DNA from: Corbicula japonica
Lineage: Eukaryota; Mollusca; Bivalvia; Venerida; Cyrenidae
DNA: 64,000 nt
Direction: 5' to 3'
Assembly: GCA_038501625.1 (NCBI GenBank)
Contig: JAZAYU010000019.1
Coordinates: 4,525,824-4,589,823 of the forward strand
Within the stretch, counting starts at the first letter, position 1, and every line of letters begins with the position of its first letter. The notes under the pieces were generated by a model. It was not told the origin of the DNA, did not search any database, and saw nothing but the letters and a program-made list of their open reading frames with translations. Below are positions 24,101-35,400 of this stretch, piece after piece. The position numbers were made by a program, and so were the translations under genes.

Positions 24101-27100
24101 TAACCGAGTCAATAAATCTAGATATTGACCCGCTTTCGCTGATATTGACCTGTCTATAAATAGAATGCGAAAGTTTCCATCTTTCATATTATTTATAGTT
24201 CATGTAATAAGAGTTATTTTAATGACGTCATTTACGTCGCGTTACCGTTGTCGTTATATTTCGTTCAAATAAGCTTGATAAGCCGCACGGAGTCCACTTG
24301 AAATTAGTCTTAATTGAAGATTTCTAAAACATAACTATTTATAGTTCGTGTAATAAAACAGTTATTTACTTATTAGCTGGGAAATATGCTGTTGATATTG
24401 ACCGCAAAAATCGTTATTGACCTCGGCTATCGCCTCGGTCAATAACGATTTTTTAGGTCAATATCACAGCATATTTCCCAGCTAATAAGTAAATAATTGT
24501 ATAATAGTGTAGATTCATCCATGCACATCCATGCTGTCTGACCCCAATCTTCACTGTTTACTTAAGATTCATTAGGTTATTTCTGGCCAAGATGCCACCA
24601 GTGCAGATCCAGATCTAACAGTATAAATGTGCCAGCTGATCTGGATCTACACTGTTCACACATGCCGAAAAAGCATATATATGCAGAAAAAAGTTAACAC
24701 AACTTACTGTGCCACAGCCTCAGCTTCTGCCTTCGCAGCTTGTTTCTCCTCAGCGCGAGCCTTAGACACTGCAGCCTCCTTTTCCTTCTTACAACGTTCT
24801 TCCGTGTCCTTGACAGCATTCTTCAGCCGCTGTTCCCCCTCTAGACGTTCCTGCTTCACCTGTTCTATAGCAAGTTTCTGCATGGCCATCTCGACCTTTA
24901 ATGCCTCTTCCTATAACGCCAAGCAAATACTGTGTTATTGTTTTTCAAGATTATGCCTGAAATTCAGGTTTCTGTGTGTCTAAAAATGGTTGATTTTCTT
25001 TATTTTCCCTATATAATTTGACAAATTATCAGGATTTCAGAGATTTAAGGTTTTTCTGAATTCCTAATTTTTTCCCATGACACCGTGGCATCATTATATT
25101 TTACGGTTTAATTTTCATGTATTGTGCGCTAACGAGCGCAAAATAAAACCGCAGCGTATATTAAACACATAAATCTTTTCATTTGATTATAATACAGCTG
25201 TGCGTTTTTATGTTTGCGCAAAAATGGCATTCGTGTCATATGCGTTGAAATTAGCCCCAGGGAAATTAAATGATACCACATACCTTGCAAAGTCTTAGAT
25301 AATTTAACTCCATATATACAGGTTTTGTATCATGTGTGACCAGTGTAGATCCAGATCTACAGTGTTTGCAAATTTGGCACTCAATCATTTTGTGGATTCA
25401 AACACCCAATGGAAAAATCCCCATAATGTTGAAAAAACTGCAAGAAATTATGTCCATGCAAAACAGGCCTTAGCCCTTTTCTCTATTAATGGACTTTTAT
25501 CTTATCAAAGAACAGTGTAGATCCAGATAACCCTGCACATCTCTACGTTCATTGCCTCTTTCTACAATGCCAGGCAAATCATTACTATAGTCCAAAAACT
25601 GAACCATTAAAAAAAGGAGTTAATATATGTTTGTACACTAAGGTAACAAATGCTTCCATTGTCTAAGATTCTTTAACCCTTACATCACATTATATTATGG
25701 CATGTGCAATCAGTGTAGATCCAGATCAGCCAGCACATCCATGCCATCTGATTTGGATCTAAACTAGCTTGAATAGTTACTAAGAAAAAGGAAACTTCAA
25801 CAAAAAACCTTTATGAAATGTTGATAGCCCACCGGCCCAATGATACAAACCAATCTAATAACCATGGTTTTCTAAAGAAAACTTAGTTAACCCTTTTCTC
25901 TATAGATACACCTTTACTGCCTGGGAAAACAGTTTAGATCCAGATCAGTCGGCACATCCCCTGCCGTCTGGTCAGGATCTAAACTGTTCACTTTTTTGTT
26001 TGTCAAGTAATTTCTGACCAAACTGAAACCAGTGCAGATCCTGATCAGACAGCATGGATGTGCTGGCTGATCTGGATCTACACTTGCCGCACATGCTTAA
26101 AAAGGCATATTATATATGAAGAAAAGGTTTAATTAAAAAGCAATCCATCTAATTTCTAATTACCAAGATAGCTTTTTCATGTTGTTTCTTCAGTTTTTTG
26201 ATGACCCTATCCTGTTCGAGAGCCGCGTCCTCTCGGGCCTTCTCCAGGGCAGCCTCTTTGATCTTCTCAGCCTCCTCCCACACAGCCTGCTCAGCCAATC
26301 GGATTGCTTGTAACTTCTCATTTTCCGCCTTCTCTACTTCCTTTCTGTGTAATTCTTTGCCTAGACCTGTATGATAGAAGCGAAATAGTTTAGTGCAGTA
26401 TAGGTATTATTATTGCATTACATGTACATCTTTATGAATAAACATATTTTTATCACAGATTATCTAGGTCTATCAAAAACATGGAAATGCATAATACTGT
26501 TCTTGCTGCTAAATCATGGATTAAGGGTTAGGTGAATGTCGAAATATTGTCAGTAAATAGCAAAGGTGTTGTGTGGGTTCATATCTCTATTGACTCATTA
26601 TGCACACAAAACGACATAATAACATAATAATAGGGGTAGAGCCCCATACGTAAAGTTGTAAATTGCGGACTGGTTAGTACCTATGATTTTAGAATGAGCA
26701 CATCCCTGTATCAATACTGGCCTCGTTTCTTCATATCTTCGAGGGACTGTCCGAGAGGTCAGCTGCGGAAATGTGACAGCTGCTGTCTCCCCCTCAACTG
26801 GCATCTTCGGTTTTTGTCTGAAATATTTCAATTGAAAAAATGATACAAAGGTGCAATTTAGAATGGGTGCACTTCACAGGCATAATTTAGGTTGCACTTT
26901 AGAGGCGAAACTTAGAAGGGGTTCACTTTAAATGCTCAAAACAAACAAAATAAATGTTTATAATGAATTAACAGACATTTTAGGTAATTCCCAATCTGCT
27001 ATTTTTATTCTACATAAGTGCAGTTTGGTTTAGTTTACATACTTAGAAGTATTTGATTCAGGTTTTCTCAATCCTGTGCCCAAGATCATAAAACTAAATC

Positions 27101-28735
27101 TGGAGATCAGTCTCAAATCTCAAGCATCTGATTGGCTGAAATGGCGACCAGTCGCCATTTCAGCCAATCAGATCCTTGAGATTTGAGACTGATCTCAAAA
27201 CTTAGTTTTATGATCTTGGGCCCTGATCGATATCCCAAGAACTGGTGTTCAAATCCTGGTCGAGGCTTCTCATTTCTTCTCCAATGCTGCCACAATGTCA
27301 TTGTTTTAAGGATTGAATCGATATTTGATGTTTTTCATTTGGGTATGGAAAACAGTTGGGTTGTTGAAAGTGTGTGAAGCCCGAAGGGCTTTACGCATAC
27401 TTTAAACAATCCAACTGTTTTTCATACCCAAATGAAAAATATCAAATGTCGATTCAATCCTTATATTTACACATATTTATACTCTCATAAATACAGAAAT
27501 TATTAGAAGAATTCGTAAAATAACGGCTTTTTCTTATGGCTGTTAGAACAGCCATGTTCACGACAAAGTGAATGACTGCACGCTTTTTCGCAACAACTCG
27601 TGGTAAAACGTGCATGCTCGGCGACGTCACAGGTCAAAACATTGTGCAACGTCCAATAAACTGTGAACGGTTTTTCTGGAGCCACGCCTTTTAAACTATT
27701 ACGTAACACTGTTCACCATTAGAAATTATGATTCCTTAGGTGAATAAGACTTCATCGTAGAGAATGAAGTTGAAGTGTAAATATATCAGGGAAAATAACC
27801 CTTTAATATTTGGAGCTCCTTAAGAGCTAAGCAAAAAAAAAAGTTAGGGGAGTCAACCTGAACTTAGGCAGTGACTCTGATATGGAGATTAAAATTTAAG
27901 TAGCATAATTTTCAAGGGGGAACATGCCAGGTGGTGATGAATGAAAAGTATAGGCAGAAAAAACAATCAGGTCTTGAAATCTGAGGTTTTTAAGTGTGGA
28001 AGAATTTAGCTGGAGAGAGTAGCCTTAACCAGGATTCAGACCTCGGACCTCTGGCTTACTGTGTCGACACTACCAATTGAGCTACCACTTTGTACTAAGG
28101 CCACGTATTGGAACAAAATCACATTCCACCCGACCCCCCCCCCACTTATATTTGACAATTCCAATTCACTTGGCAATTGTCCGCATGTCTGCCAATGTTC
28201 AGCTGGAATGCTTCGCTTGATGGGGCTCCAGGATAATCATCCTGCCAACAATGCCAAGGTGGGAGATTTGGGTTGGAATTTGTAACCTTCACCAGGATTC
28301 AAACCTTGGACCTGTTGCTTACTGTGCTGACGCTCTACCAATTTGAGCTACAGAGGTAGCTGGTACAAAATCTACTACAAGTGTTCAAAATAAACATACA
28401 ATAACAAGGAAGCCCATTTATATCATGTGCATACACATACAGTGAAACCCCGCTATTTAGACCACCATTAGGACTGGGAAAAAGTGGTCTTATAAGTGTG
28501 GTGGTCAAAATATAGGCAAAATTGTAAAATGGGACATCGGAATAGTGGTCTCATTAGCGAGGTGGTCTTAATTTCGGGTTGGTTAATGCGGGGTTTACTG
28601 TATTTGTTTCCAATCTTAAGGATGAAAATCTGTACTTTAGGACCCTCTGTTCAGAGTCACACAGCGTGCCAAAGAATGTGAAATCGGACAGGGATGACGG
28701 ATCCTCGCCTCCTCTATTACATTTCTCTGGCGACA
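17724..28735 (-). CDS. C6orf163-like coiled-coil protein
   Basis: Six minus-strand exons join with matching phases: 28636-28735, 26681-26817, 26164-26366, 24708-24910, 18783-18849 and 17724-18116 (stop TAA). They give about 367 residues. From about residue 80 to 300 the protein is a nearly continuous charged coiled coil rich in Glu, Lys, Ala and Gln. Its order of segments, lengths and C-terminal motif (TRKDFQDFI, then HKMQADFMLP) follow the human C6orf163 product as I recall it (329 aa, ending near QKYINYTFP and HADFILP). The C-terminus is a basic KPKKKK tail. The first exon shown starts with TG; an A from an upstream exon would complete ATG, or there may be more coding sequence upstream. Molecular role is unknown; no catalytic motif or membrane segment is visible. 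The 5.9-kb intron 4 is almost entirely foldback transposons. Confidence 0.78.
18139..18373. mobile_element. Family A foldback in the C6orf163-like gene
   Basis: ttaaccttttacttcacaa to ggagtaaagggttaa. A further half copy lies at 18480-18640. Both lie in the intron between exons 6 and 5 of the gene. Confidence 0.8.
18783..18849 (-). CDS. C6orf163-like gene, exon 5
   Basis: This 67-nt exon lies between acceptor atatttcag and donor gtgaga. It encodes QFKMKFDAAMLEKKKKKEEA and LE. Phases on both sides match exons 4 and 6, and total length to the C-terminus equals that of C6orf163, so no exon seems missing. Confidence 0.8.
18891..19154. mobile_element. Family A foldback
   Basis: taaccctttcctccatagac to atatatggaggaaagggtga. 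Diverged partial copies continue at 19555-19712, 20190-20240, 20440-20810 and 21195-21340. Confidence 0.8.
20024..20163. mobile_element. Family B foldback
   Basis: Arms meet at ggcgaccagtcgcc. Flanks tccag/tccag on either side look like a target duplication, inside a family A fragment. Confidence 0.85.
20335..20400 (-). repeat. tRNA-like SINE head
   Basis: The minus strand reads gagcgccggactccagatcc, then ggtttgaatcctgc. The anticodon-stem text recalls tRNA-Trp (CCA) but arms do not close well. Confidence 0.5.
21672..22215. mobile_element. Family A copy split by another TTAA element
   Basis: The left part ttaaacctttactccacgaa ... gttcactattagcttat and the right part gttacttttagaataagaag ... 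ctgatctggatctacattgg are one family A copy. Between them lies the 313-bp element at 21755-22067 with TTAA on each side. Confidence 0.8.
21755..22067. mobile_element. piggyBac-like MITE, second family
   Basis: Termini CCCTTTCACTGCCA and TGGCAGCGAAAGGG are imperfect inverted repeats, flanked by TTAA at 21751-21754 and 22068-22071. The left interior holds an inner hairpin ggacggcatatgccgtcc. It encodes nothing. Confidence 0.85.
22440..22870. mobile_element. Two adjacent family A copies
   Basis: The first (22440-22680) runs from tttcctacatatataagc to ctatggaggaaagtgtaa. The second (22690-22870) is decayed, retaining aatccagatcagttggcaca and tagctgatctatatctacac. Confidence 0.75.
23025..23285. 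mobile_element. Family A foldback, decayed
   Basis: agtcctttactccatatgat opens it; inner arms tagatctagatcagctggca and acagctgatctggatcaaca remain. Confidence 0.7.
23338..23452. repeat. Inverted repeat, ~45-bp arms
   Basis: agatggaaaaatctgttacc, gaactgttttggtgggaa is mirrored by ttcccgccaaaacagttcgc, ggtgacagatttttctatct. Confidence 0.8.
24050..24500. mobile_element. Two related foldbacks (catgaactataaata)
   Basis: The first has ends ttattacatgaactataaat and atttatagttcatgtaataa (24050-24210). The second (about 24362-24500) pairs cttattagctgggaaatatg with catatttcccagctaataag. It closes over aatcgttattgacc / ggtcaataacgatt. Confidence 0.8.
24490..24700. mobile_element. Family A foldback fragment beside C6orf163-like exon 4
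   Basis: The right half (gtgccagctgatctggatct, acactgttcaca, gcagaaaaaagttaac) ends only about 10 bp from the exon 4 donor, so the element reaches into the splice-site neighbourhood. Confidence 0.7.
24708..24910 (-). CDS. C6orf163-like gene, exon 4 (coiled coil)
   Basis: It lies between acceptor gcgttatag and a strong donor gtaagt. It encodes EEALKVEMAMQKLAIEQVKQ and ends KARAEEKQAAKAEAEAVA, matching the KARAEERHIAQEAIQAQ segment of C6orf163. Confidence 0.88.
25078..25283. mobile_element. Family F MITE
   Basis: caccgtggcatcattatatt to gaaattaaatgataccaca, interior with gcgctaacgagcgcaaaata. Confidence 0.75.
25308..25770. mobile_element. Family A fragments
   Basis: Pieces with gaccagtgtagatccagatc (25335), aacagtgtagatccagataa (25510) and tcagtgtagatccagatcag (25710) lie in tandem, each lacking its other arm. 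Confidence 0.65.
25886..26132. mobile_element. Family A foldback, nearly intact
   Basis: ttaacccttttctctataga to atgaagaaaaggtttaa, with inner arms agtttagatccagatcagtc and gctggctgatctggatctac. It is the last copy before a 28-kb gap without the family. Confidence 0.78.
26164..26366 (-). CDS. C6orf163-like gene, exon 3 (coiled coil)
   Basis: It lies between acceptor atcatacag and donor gtaatt. It encodes GLGKELHRKEVEKAENEKLQ, and further on WEEAEKIKEAALEKAREDA and KKLKKQHEKAIL. It aligns with the [20 protein letters not shown] region of C6orf163. Confidence 0.85.
26681..26817 (-). CDS. C6orf163-like gene, exon 2
   Basis: It lies between acceptor atatttcag and donor gtacta. It encodes QKPKMPVEGETAAVTFPQLT and ends with RPVLIQGCAHSKII, just before the coiled coil begins. 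Confidence 0.7.
27078..27223. mobile_element. Family B foldback
   Basis: gcccaagatcataaaacta at the left and tagttttatgatcttgggc at the right; centre ggcgaccagtcgcc. Confidence 0.85.
27307..27781 (-). mobile_element. ~470-bp foldback (family C)
   Basis: It contains a hairpin from aaggattgaatcgatatttg to caaatgtcgattcaatcctt around gaagcccgaagggctt. A constant region follows with acgtgcatgctcggcgacgt and aacattgtgcaacgtccaat. Two more copies lie at 36510 and 46933. Confidence 0.85.
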
Positions 28736-30000
28736 CTGTAAAGCAAGGACACTGACCGATTTACAGATCATACAGTAACATGTTATCAATGTTAAAATTA
28801 CATATTAGTGATACGAATTTAAGCTAGATTATCAATGCATACCAAAATAACAGTTTGACAGATTGAGCTTCACATGTTGCTACGGGAGATTTTACGACAT
28901 TCCGCGCGCTTTCTCGCGTGATAAAATAAGACAGTAAAGTACGGTATCCGGTACCCATTCGAGTAACGACTGCTTCATTGTACAAGTGAAAGTTTCTTGT
29001 ATTCTTGAATGCAATGAAACTACATTAAAGGGGAGTCAAAATCACGTGTTTACAAGTTATCTATTGTCTTTGAGGGAGTCTAGATTTTTCCAGTTATAGG
29101 ATATCTAGATTCACGCTGTTCAAACCACATGTTCGATTTTGATGCAATTACTCGACCAAAACACCCAAATTAAACCAGCAGGATCCCAAAAAAGAGACAA
29201 AAAAGTCGGGTCCAAGTATTTTCCCAGTATTTTTCAAATTTTATAAACTCGTTAACCCCTGTCTTAGTCATGCAACAAACGTGAGTTTGACTATGATTCT
29301 AGACCGCTAAGCTTGTCACAGTGATTGCTGGTCAGTCGACGTTTTCTGCATGATCAACGGTTAAATATGATAAATTCAATACAGTATGAATGCGTTAGCG
29401 TGTTACAGCAACACAGTTTGTAGTTGATTCGCCAAACTGATTGCTCACATTCACCGGTGCCCACGACCTAACGCAATTTTATTACACCGGTGGTTGAAGA
29501 TCAAAATGAAAATTTAGTTGCATGTTTACTTCTAGATCTATCTATTCCAACTTATTGCAATATGCATAGGACAGCAGAGCGCGTATATGCTTCGTCATTG
29601 TTGTTTTTCTCCAGTTTTATTAGAATCCAAACAGAAGTGATTTAAATGTGTAGGTTTTGACTTAGATTCGAACCTCGAAACTCCGGCTTACTGTGCCGAC
29701 GATCAACTATTGAGCTACCGAGGCCGCCTGATAAAGAGGCTCCAACATTCTTCCCTTCTAAAGGGGACAATACCACTTAATTCGGCAAATGTCTACAAAT
29801 AATAATGCATGTTCGCATCGACTTCCCCAGCCAATGCCTCGCCCAGTTGTGCTCAAAGGGTAACTCGATTAACACTGGTCATCAATGAAATAGGAGGGAT
29901 AAATTTGTAGTCCTCGACCAGGATTTGAACCACAACCCCCGGCATACTGTGCCGATGCTCTACAAATCGAACTACCGAGGCCGCCTGATAGAGCCAGTAC
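28020..30000 (-). repeat. Cluster of four tRNA-derived SINE heads
   Basis: Minus-strand copies at about 28025-28090, 28285-28355, 29660-29725 and 29920-29985 each show tagctcaattggtag-type A boxes and ggtctgaatcctgg / ggtttgaatcctgg-type B boxes. They precede a shared body ending gtaatcct-like text. Apart from these, 28.8-31.2 kb holds no recognisable gene. Confidence 0.7.
28636..28735 (-). CDS. C6orf163-like gene, most upstream exon seen
   Basis: Acceptor ttgctttacag precedes it and a donor-like gtacag follows. It encodes SPEKCNRGGEDPSSLSDFTF then FGTLCDSEQRVL. The phase fits the next exon, but homology here is not clear. The motif FGTLCDSE recurs in related form on the same strand near 33.9 kb. 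Confidence 0.5.
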
Positions 30001-31284
30001 TACAATAACAATTTCACGTGGACAGAACGTGCTTTAATTTCATATCTTTTGTATTGTCCACGGCCTCAATGTCCACATATTTCAAATCAATAACAATCTG
30101 AACGTGAACTGTTTTCAAAACCACACAGCGAGGGTCAACGTCCGGGCCATGGTCTTTATTACACACCTATCAGTTTCAAAAAAGCAATTAACAAGATAAC
30201 GCAGTTCAAAGCGCTTGACCGTCGCCGGATTCCTATTCAAACGAATAAGTGTTTCGGCCGAAAGATAGAACATTCATTTGATTTAGGACTGTTCCACAAT
30301 ACTGGGAGAAATATATACATGTAGTTAATGTTGATCAACTTTAAACAATTAAGAAACCGACGAAGCGCTGTGAAGTTACCGGGTTATCTTATTTTTAATT
30401 GACACTTGCAAAGCTAACTTAGTGTTTGCAACAAAATTACCTAACCAATATCAGATATGACATATTATATGCATGTTCATTACTTAAAGGTGTCATCTCG
30501 TTTGGATTAATAAATACCCAAACGATATGGCACCGGTCACTTTATAAGCTGTTGTTGTTTTTTTTTCGTATTTCGCTGCAAATTAACACCAAACGAAAAG
30601 TAGAAATAATGAATCCAGGCTTATTATATATTAAATAATATTCTTACGAAATGACGAAACTATGCCGAGTGAAACAAACCGCCGTGCGAACTATGCCAAG
30701 AGAAATAATGAAAGGACGTCAATAAAAACGCTCGCGAAAAAAAACCTCGCTCGCTCGCGAATAACGACATAACGCCAAACGAAGCAAGGAAATGCTATTT
30801 TGTGCAATTCTGTACGTTATTTTTTTAAAAAGGCAACTTCTCGTGTATTTGTAGCATTTTTGTTATTTCTCATGGCGTTTTTCTTCTAGTTATTTTTTTG
30901 TCTTGACGTTCAAAACGTTTTTGTATTGTCTCGAGCCCTTTTTTCGTCATTTCATCTTTTCGTAAGACGTTATTTCGCGGCGTGATAACGAAACAAAACT
31001 GAGATTGCATTAAATTTGCTACCGTACTTAACAGGTCTATACCGGTACTTAATGATTTGGTGGTTTAAACATTTACATGTAGATTTAAACTTTCGCCCAC
31101 TGATTGGACGAAAAGTGGATTAAACAATATGTCAGGTTTCCGACAAAAATGCAATTAACCTGATAACGAAGATGAAATTGGGGCAATAAAGTAACTCTTT
31201 CTTCACCTTTTGCGCCATTTTGATAGAATTTTAAAGACGCTGCAACAGCGTCGCTTGTCAAAAGCGGGAACCAGCAGCTCAAAG

Positions 31285-31404
31285 ATGGCAACCAAAAGCT
31301 ACGGTGAAGCTGGATATGACAATAAGGCTGTGACAGGCGATGACAGCAGGGCCGTGACATGTGACAACATCGAGTGCGTGACAGCAGCTGCAGCTGACGT
31401 ACAA
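31285..31404 (+). CDS. SLC23 exon 1, start codon
   Basis: ATG at 31285 sits in AAAGATGG context. It encodes MATKSYGEAGYDNKAVTGDD and a further 20 residues ending AAAADVQ before donor gtacag, phase 0. N-termini in this family are poorly conserved, so the choice rests on openness, phase and position. An alternative 18-nt exon at 34793-34810 was rejected. Confidence 0.65.
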
Positions 31405-32397
31405 GTACAGTGTTGTCTTTTTGTTAAATTTATCGCGCATACTTTTATGCTTGATTTTAATATCGTTATTTGTTATATACTTAAGGACTTTGAAAACGCA
31501 CCCTTGGGATAAGTGTATATAAACATAGAAGACGCCTTTTATATCAAACATATTATATAGCTGTGTAAAGTACAACTCATTGCCGTCATTTTGATACCAA
31601 AATATTTAAAATTGGTTCATTGATAATAAAAATATCGCGTGTTCAAGACAGTAACCCTGAAATCAAAAGTAACACTTTAGCCAATACAAGCGTTCGTTTT
31701 CAATGATATGCCTTTAATTGTAATGCAAGCTCTATAGGCGTGAAGTGTTACTTTTGATTTTAGGGTTACTGTCTTTAACTCGCAATATCTTTTGTATAAA
31801 TAGACCAATCTTAAATATTTTACTATCAAACTGACGGCAATGAATTGTACTTTACAAAGGTATGTGAAACATTTCATTTCAAAGGCCTTTTCCAAGTTAA
31901 AATACACTTATCCCAAGGGTGCGTTTTCAAAGTCCTTAAGTATATATTTACAACACTGGATTGGTGTATTTGATATATTCATAGACGGTAATTTGTGAAA
32001 GCAAACATCTGTAAAAACAAACAACGACAAATCATAATGTTGATCGCTTCGGGCAAAATGAGCAAAATATGCATATTATGAACATTATGGTTTCAGATCT
32101 TGATTATTTCAGTAAGTTTATCACTAGAGAATCCCAGCCAAGTGCTTTTATGTTATAGTAAATTATTAGAAAAAAGGTTAATTGCCTGAAATCTCCGCCG
32201 CACCCCCCCCCCCCCCCCCCAAAAAAAAGTATAAAATTGTTTTGAGAATATTCAATTTGTTGGGAATGAACAAATGCACGTTTCGTTGTCTTAATACAAT
32301 AATCATTATATGTACATGTATAACCTTTGATAAATTATTATTATTATTATTTTATTGATGATGATGATGATGATGTTGTGTTTGTTGTTGTTGTTGT

Positions 32398-32431
<34 letters not shown>

Positions 32432-35400
32432 CTCGATTTACTCAGCCTCCAGGCATTGGATGACTTTCTGGATCTAAGACTGGCAACATAGATGTCAAAA
32501 CGTTTTACGTGAAATAGATGAAAAGATAACTTTAAAAGCTTCCGAACACGAAAAATAAAATGAAAATAGTGCAGACTCGGTTTGAGAAAACCTTTTCATA
32601 GGCATATTACTGCGCTAGCCTCCTGTGTTGATTGTTTTCTTGCAGACTTTGAATAATGAAAAGAAACTTAAAATTCAGTAACTGCGAATATGCTGTGGCA
32701 TCATTTAATTTCGCGGAGATCAAATATCGCTCAAAAATAAAAAATACATTTTCGCGCAGGTATGATTTCGCGACCTTGTATTATTCTTATAAGATTAGAT
32801 ATTTAGTGGTGTGATTTCCATGGGCTTTGATTTCGCGCACTTTCACCAGTGCGATACGCGAAAATTATACCCCCGCAAAATAAAATTAAGATATCACATA
32901 ACTGTTCACGTTGGATTCATAATTATTAAGAAATATGACATGAGCACACCAAAAACTCTCTTAGATTTTGTTGGTTTCTTTTCGTAGCTCGAGTTGTATC
33001 GCTTTCTGGATTGATAATAATGGTGTTTTGAGTTACTACACGTGATGAGACGTTAATAAACAACGCAATCTCACTAAAGTCAGATCTAACAAAATGATAG
33101 CGTAGCGGTGAACAGGAGATTTAATCAGATTGTAAACAAAAATGAATAAATGTAATAAAAATACAAAATAAAACATGATTGAGTTTGAATATTTACTTTC
33201 ATTGGTTGAAGATTTTCTTATTGTCATACATCTAGTGTCCTCAACACATAAAATTAGTAAATAAAAATAAAAATGATTGAATTCGAACGTTTAGTATTAT
33301 TGTTCAAATATTGTCTTTTTTATACATCAAGTGTCCTAAATGAAACTAAAATTCCAAAAATAAATTAAACTTAAAATTAAAAAAATGGTCGGAGATTGTC
33401 CTATCGTCATACACCGAGTGAACAAAATATTAAACTAAAAATCAACAAATAAAATTAAACTAAAAATAAAAATCATTGTGTTCAAACATTTAATTTTAAA
33501 GTTTGAATATTGTGCTGGGTTGAATATTATAAAACTGAGATTAGAGACCAGTCTCAAATCTCAAGCATCCGATTGGCTAAAAAAGCGATAGATGCTTGAG
33601 ATTTGAGACTGGTTTCCATTCTCAGTTTTAAAACCTCTGGGCCAGGTTCCGAGATCATTCAACTAAATAAGGAGACCAGTCTCAAATCTCAAGCATCTGA
33701 TTGGCTGAAACGGAGGCTGGTCGCCATATCGGCCAATCAGATGCTTAAGATTTCAGACTGGTCTCCAATCTCAGTTTCATAATCTCTGGGCTTGGTTTCA
33801 TACATTGGGTGTCCTCATTTAACCTTAATTCATCGACAAGAGAATACAGAGCAGGTTGCTTCGGATTACCGCGGACTTGTTGCCGATGACAGGTCTTGTG
33901 TTCGCTGTCATGTAACGTCCCGATCACCGTAAAATTTCCCACCACCGCAGTTCTGTTCTTGCATCGCCGGGGTCGTCTTCCTTAGTAGTGGTGGGAAGAA
34001 CACGAAAATATACAAGCCTGTCGTCTGCAATAACTGCTGCCCATGGGAACTGACCTACAAATGTTTTACTATTTGGGCAGAAAAATAGGTCGGGCATTTG
34101 TGAATTACTGGTTAAGTGAAAAGCATGACTTCGGAATCGCACCCGTTGGTAAATCATAATTTATTCTTCTATGTTACCAATTTTGTTGTTTGATTGGAAA
34201 TAGAAATAACGGAATGTGGTTGTGTGGAATTGTTTAATTTAAGAGAGAAAAAAAGAAATAACATTTAAAGAAGTTATATTACCATGTTTATAATGACTTT
34301 TACATTGCTAGATATATCTTGCTATCAAATGAGATAAGATGCCAAAATATAGTTTAACCAATTGAATTAAAATTTAGTGATTCTGACGTAGAAACCGATC
34401 GTTAAACCTGGATATAGGAGGGAACGACTAAAACGATTTAATTCTAGATATGCGATTTAGAAATGTAATACCAATTTCTTTGTTTCTCGTTGATGATACT
34501 AATAACATTAACCTTTGTGATGATTACGATGACATTGATGCCGATGACTACGACGTCGACGACAAAGACTACGACGACGACGACGACGAAAAAGAAGAAG
34601 AAGAAGAAAAAGAAGAAGAAGATGATGATGATGAACATAAAACATTAATTGTTTTTATCATGTAATTCCGCGACAGAACAGCCAATAATTCGAGCGGGTT
34701 TACATTTAATAATTTAAATACTTAACCGTGAGACAAATTGGTTCAATAATTGATGCTTCGCTTAGGTTTTGCAGATATGCACGAATCGAAAAATGGCTCT
34801 GGCTTACCCGGTCAGTAAATCTACAGAGATATCAGTCAGACGTCATAAATTTGAGCAAACGACATTGCTTATAATTGTTTCTGGGTAAAACTAACATAAC
34901 ATAGTCAAAATGTGTAAAACGAAATCACCAAAGTGATTATTACTTATCACAGATAAGTAAAAGTTCATTGCAAAACAGCAATAACTATATATAAAAAAAT
35001 CACCGTGACATGCCCCAATAGTTAAAAGTTGACTGGTTTATTGTTTCAGACGGGCGACAAGAACGAACAGAACGGCACAGCGATTCACAGTGATGGCCTC
35101 CCAGACACAAAGGTACCGGAAGAGGCTAAAGTGGAGTTCGAGATCTCGCCAGAGGACATGTTTATCTATGACGTATTCGACAATCCACCCATCCCGCTCA
35201 CTCTAGGGTTTGCATTGCAGGTAACCTGTTTAGAATACTCCCCCCCGCCACTCCACCACATTTAGAATACTTCGGTAATACGACTACCCGACTATCAAGC
35301 CTGCCTTTTTACAGTCACAGATAACTACTTCTTTATTCAATTAATGGTCTCGAACCTCTTTATTAAGACCACCGCGCTTATCAGTCTATTAAAGTTGCCT

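Noticed and set aside
31677..31907. 76-residue open frame, identical in translation at 40855-41085
   Set aside because: Both lie within the two copies of a foldback transposon; identity reflects recent duplication, not a gene.
34444..34665. Acidic (plus) and Phe/Val-rich (minus) open frames
   Set aside because: They are translations of a GAC/GAA/GAT microsatellite.
34793..34810. Alternative SLC23 first exon encoding MALAYP with donor gtcagt
   Set aside because: The phase fits, but it is only 18 nt and lies next to a degraded family E element. The 120-nt exon at 31285 is better supported.
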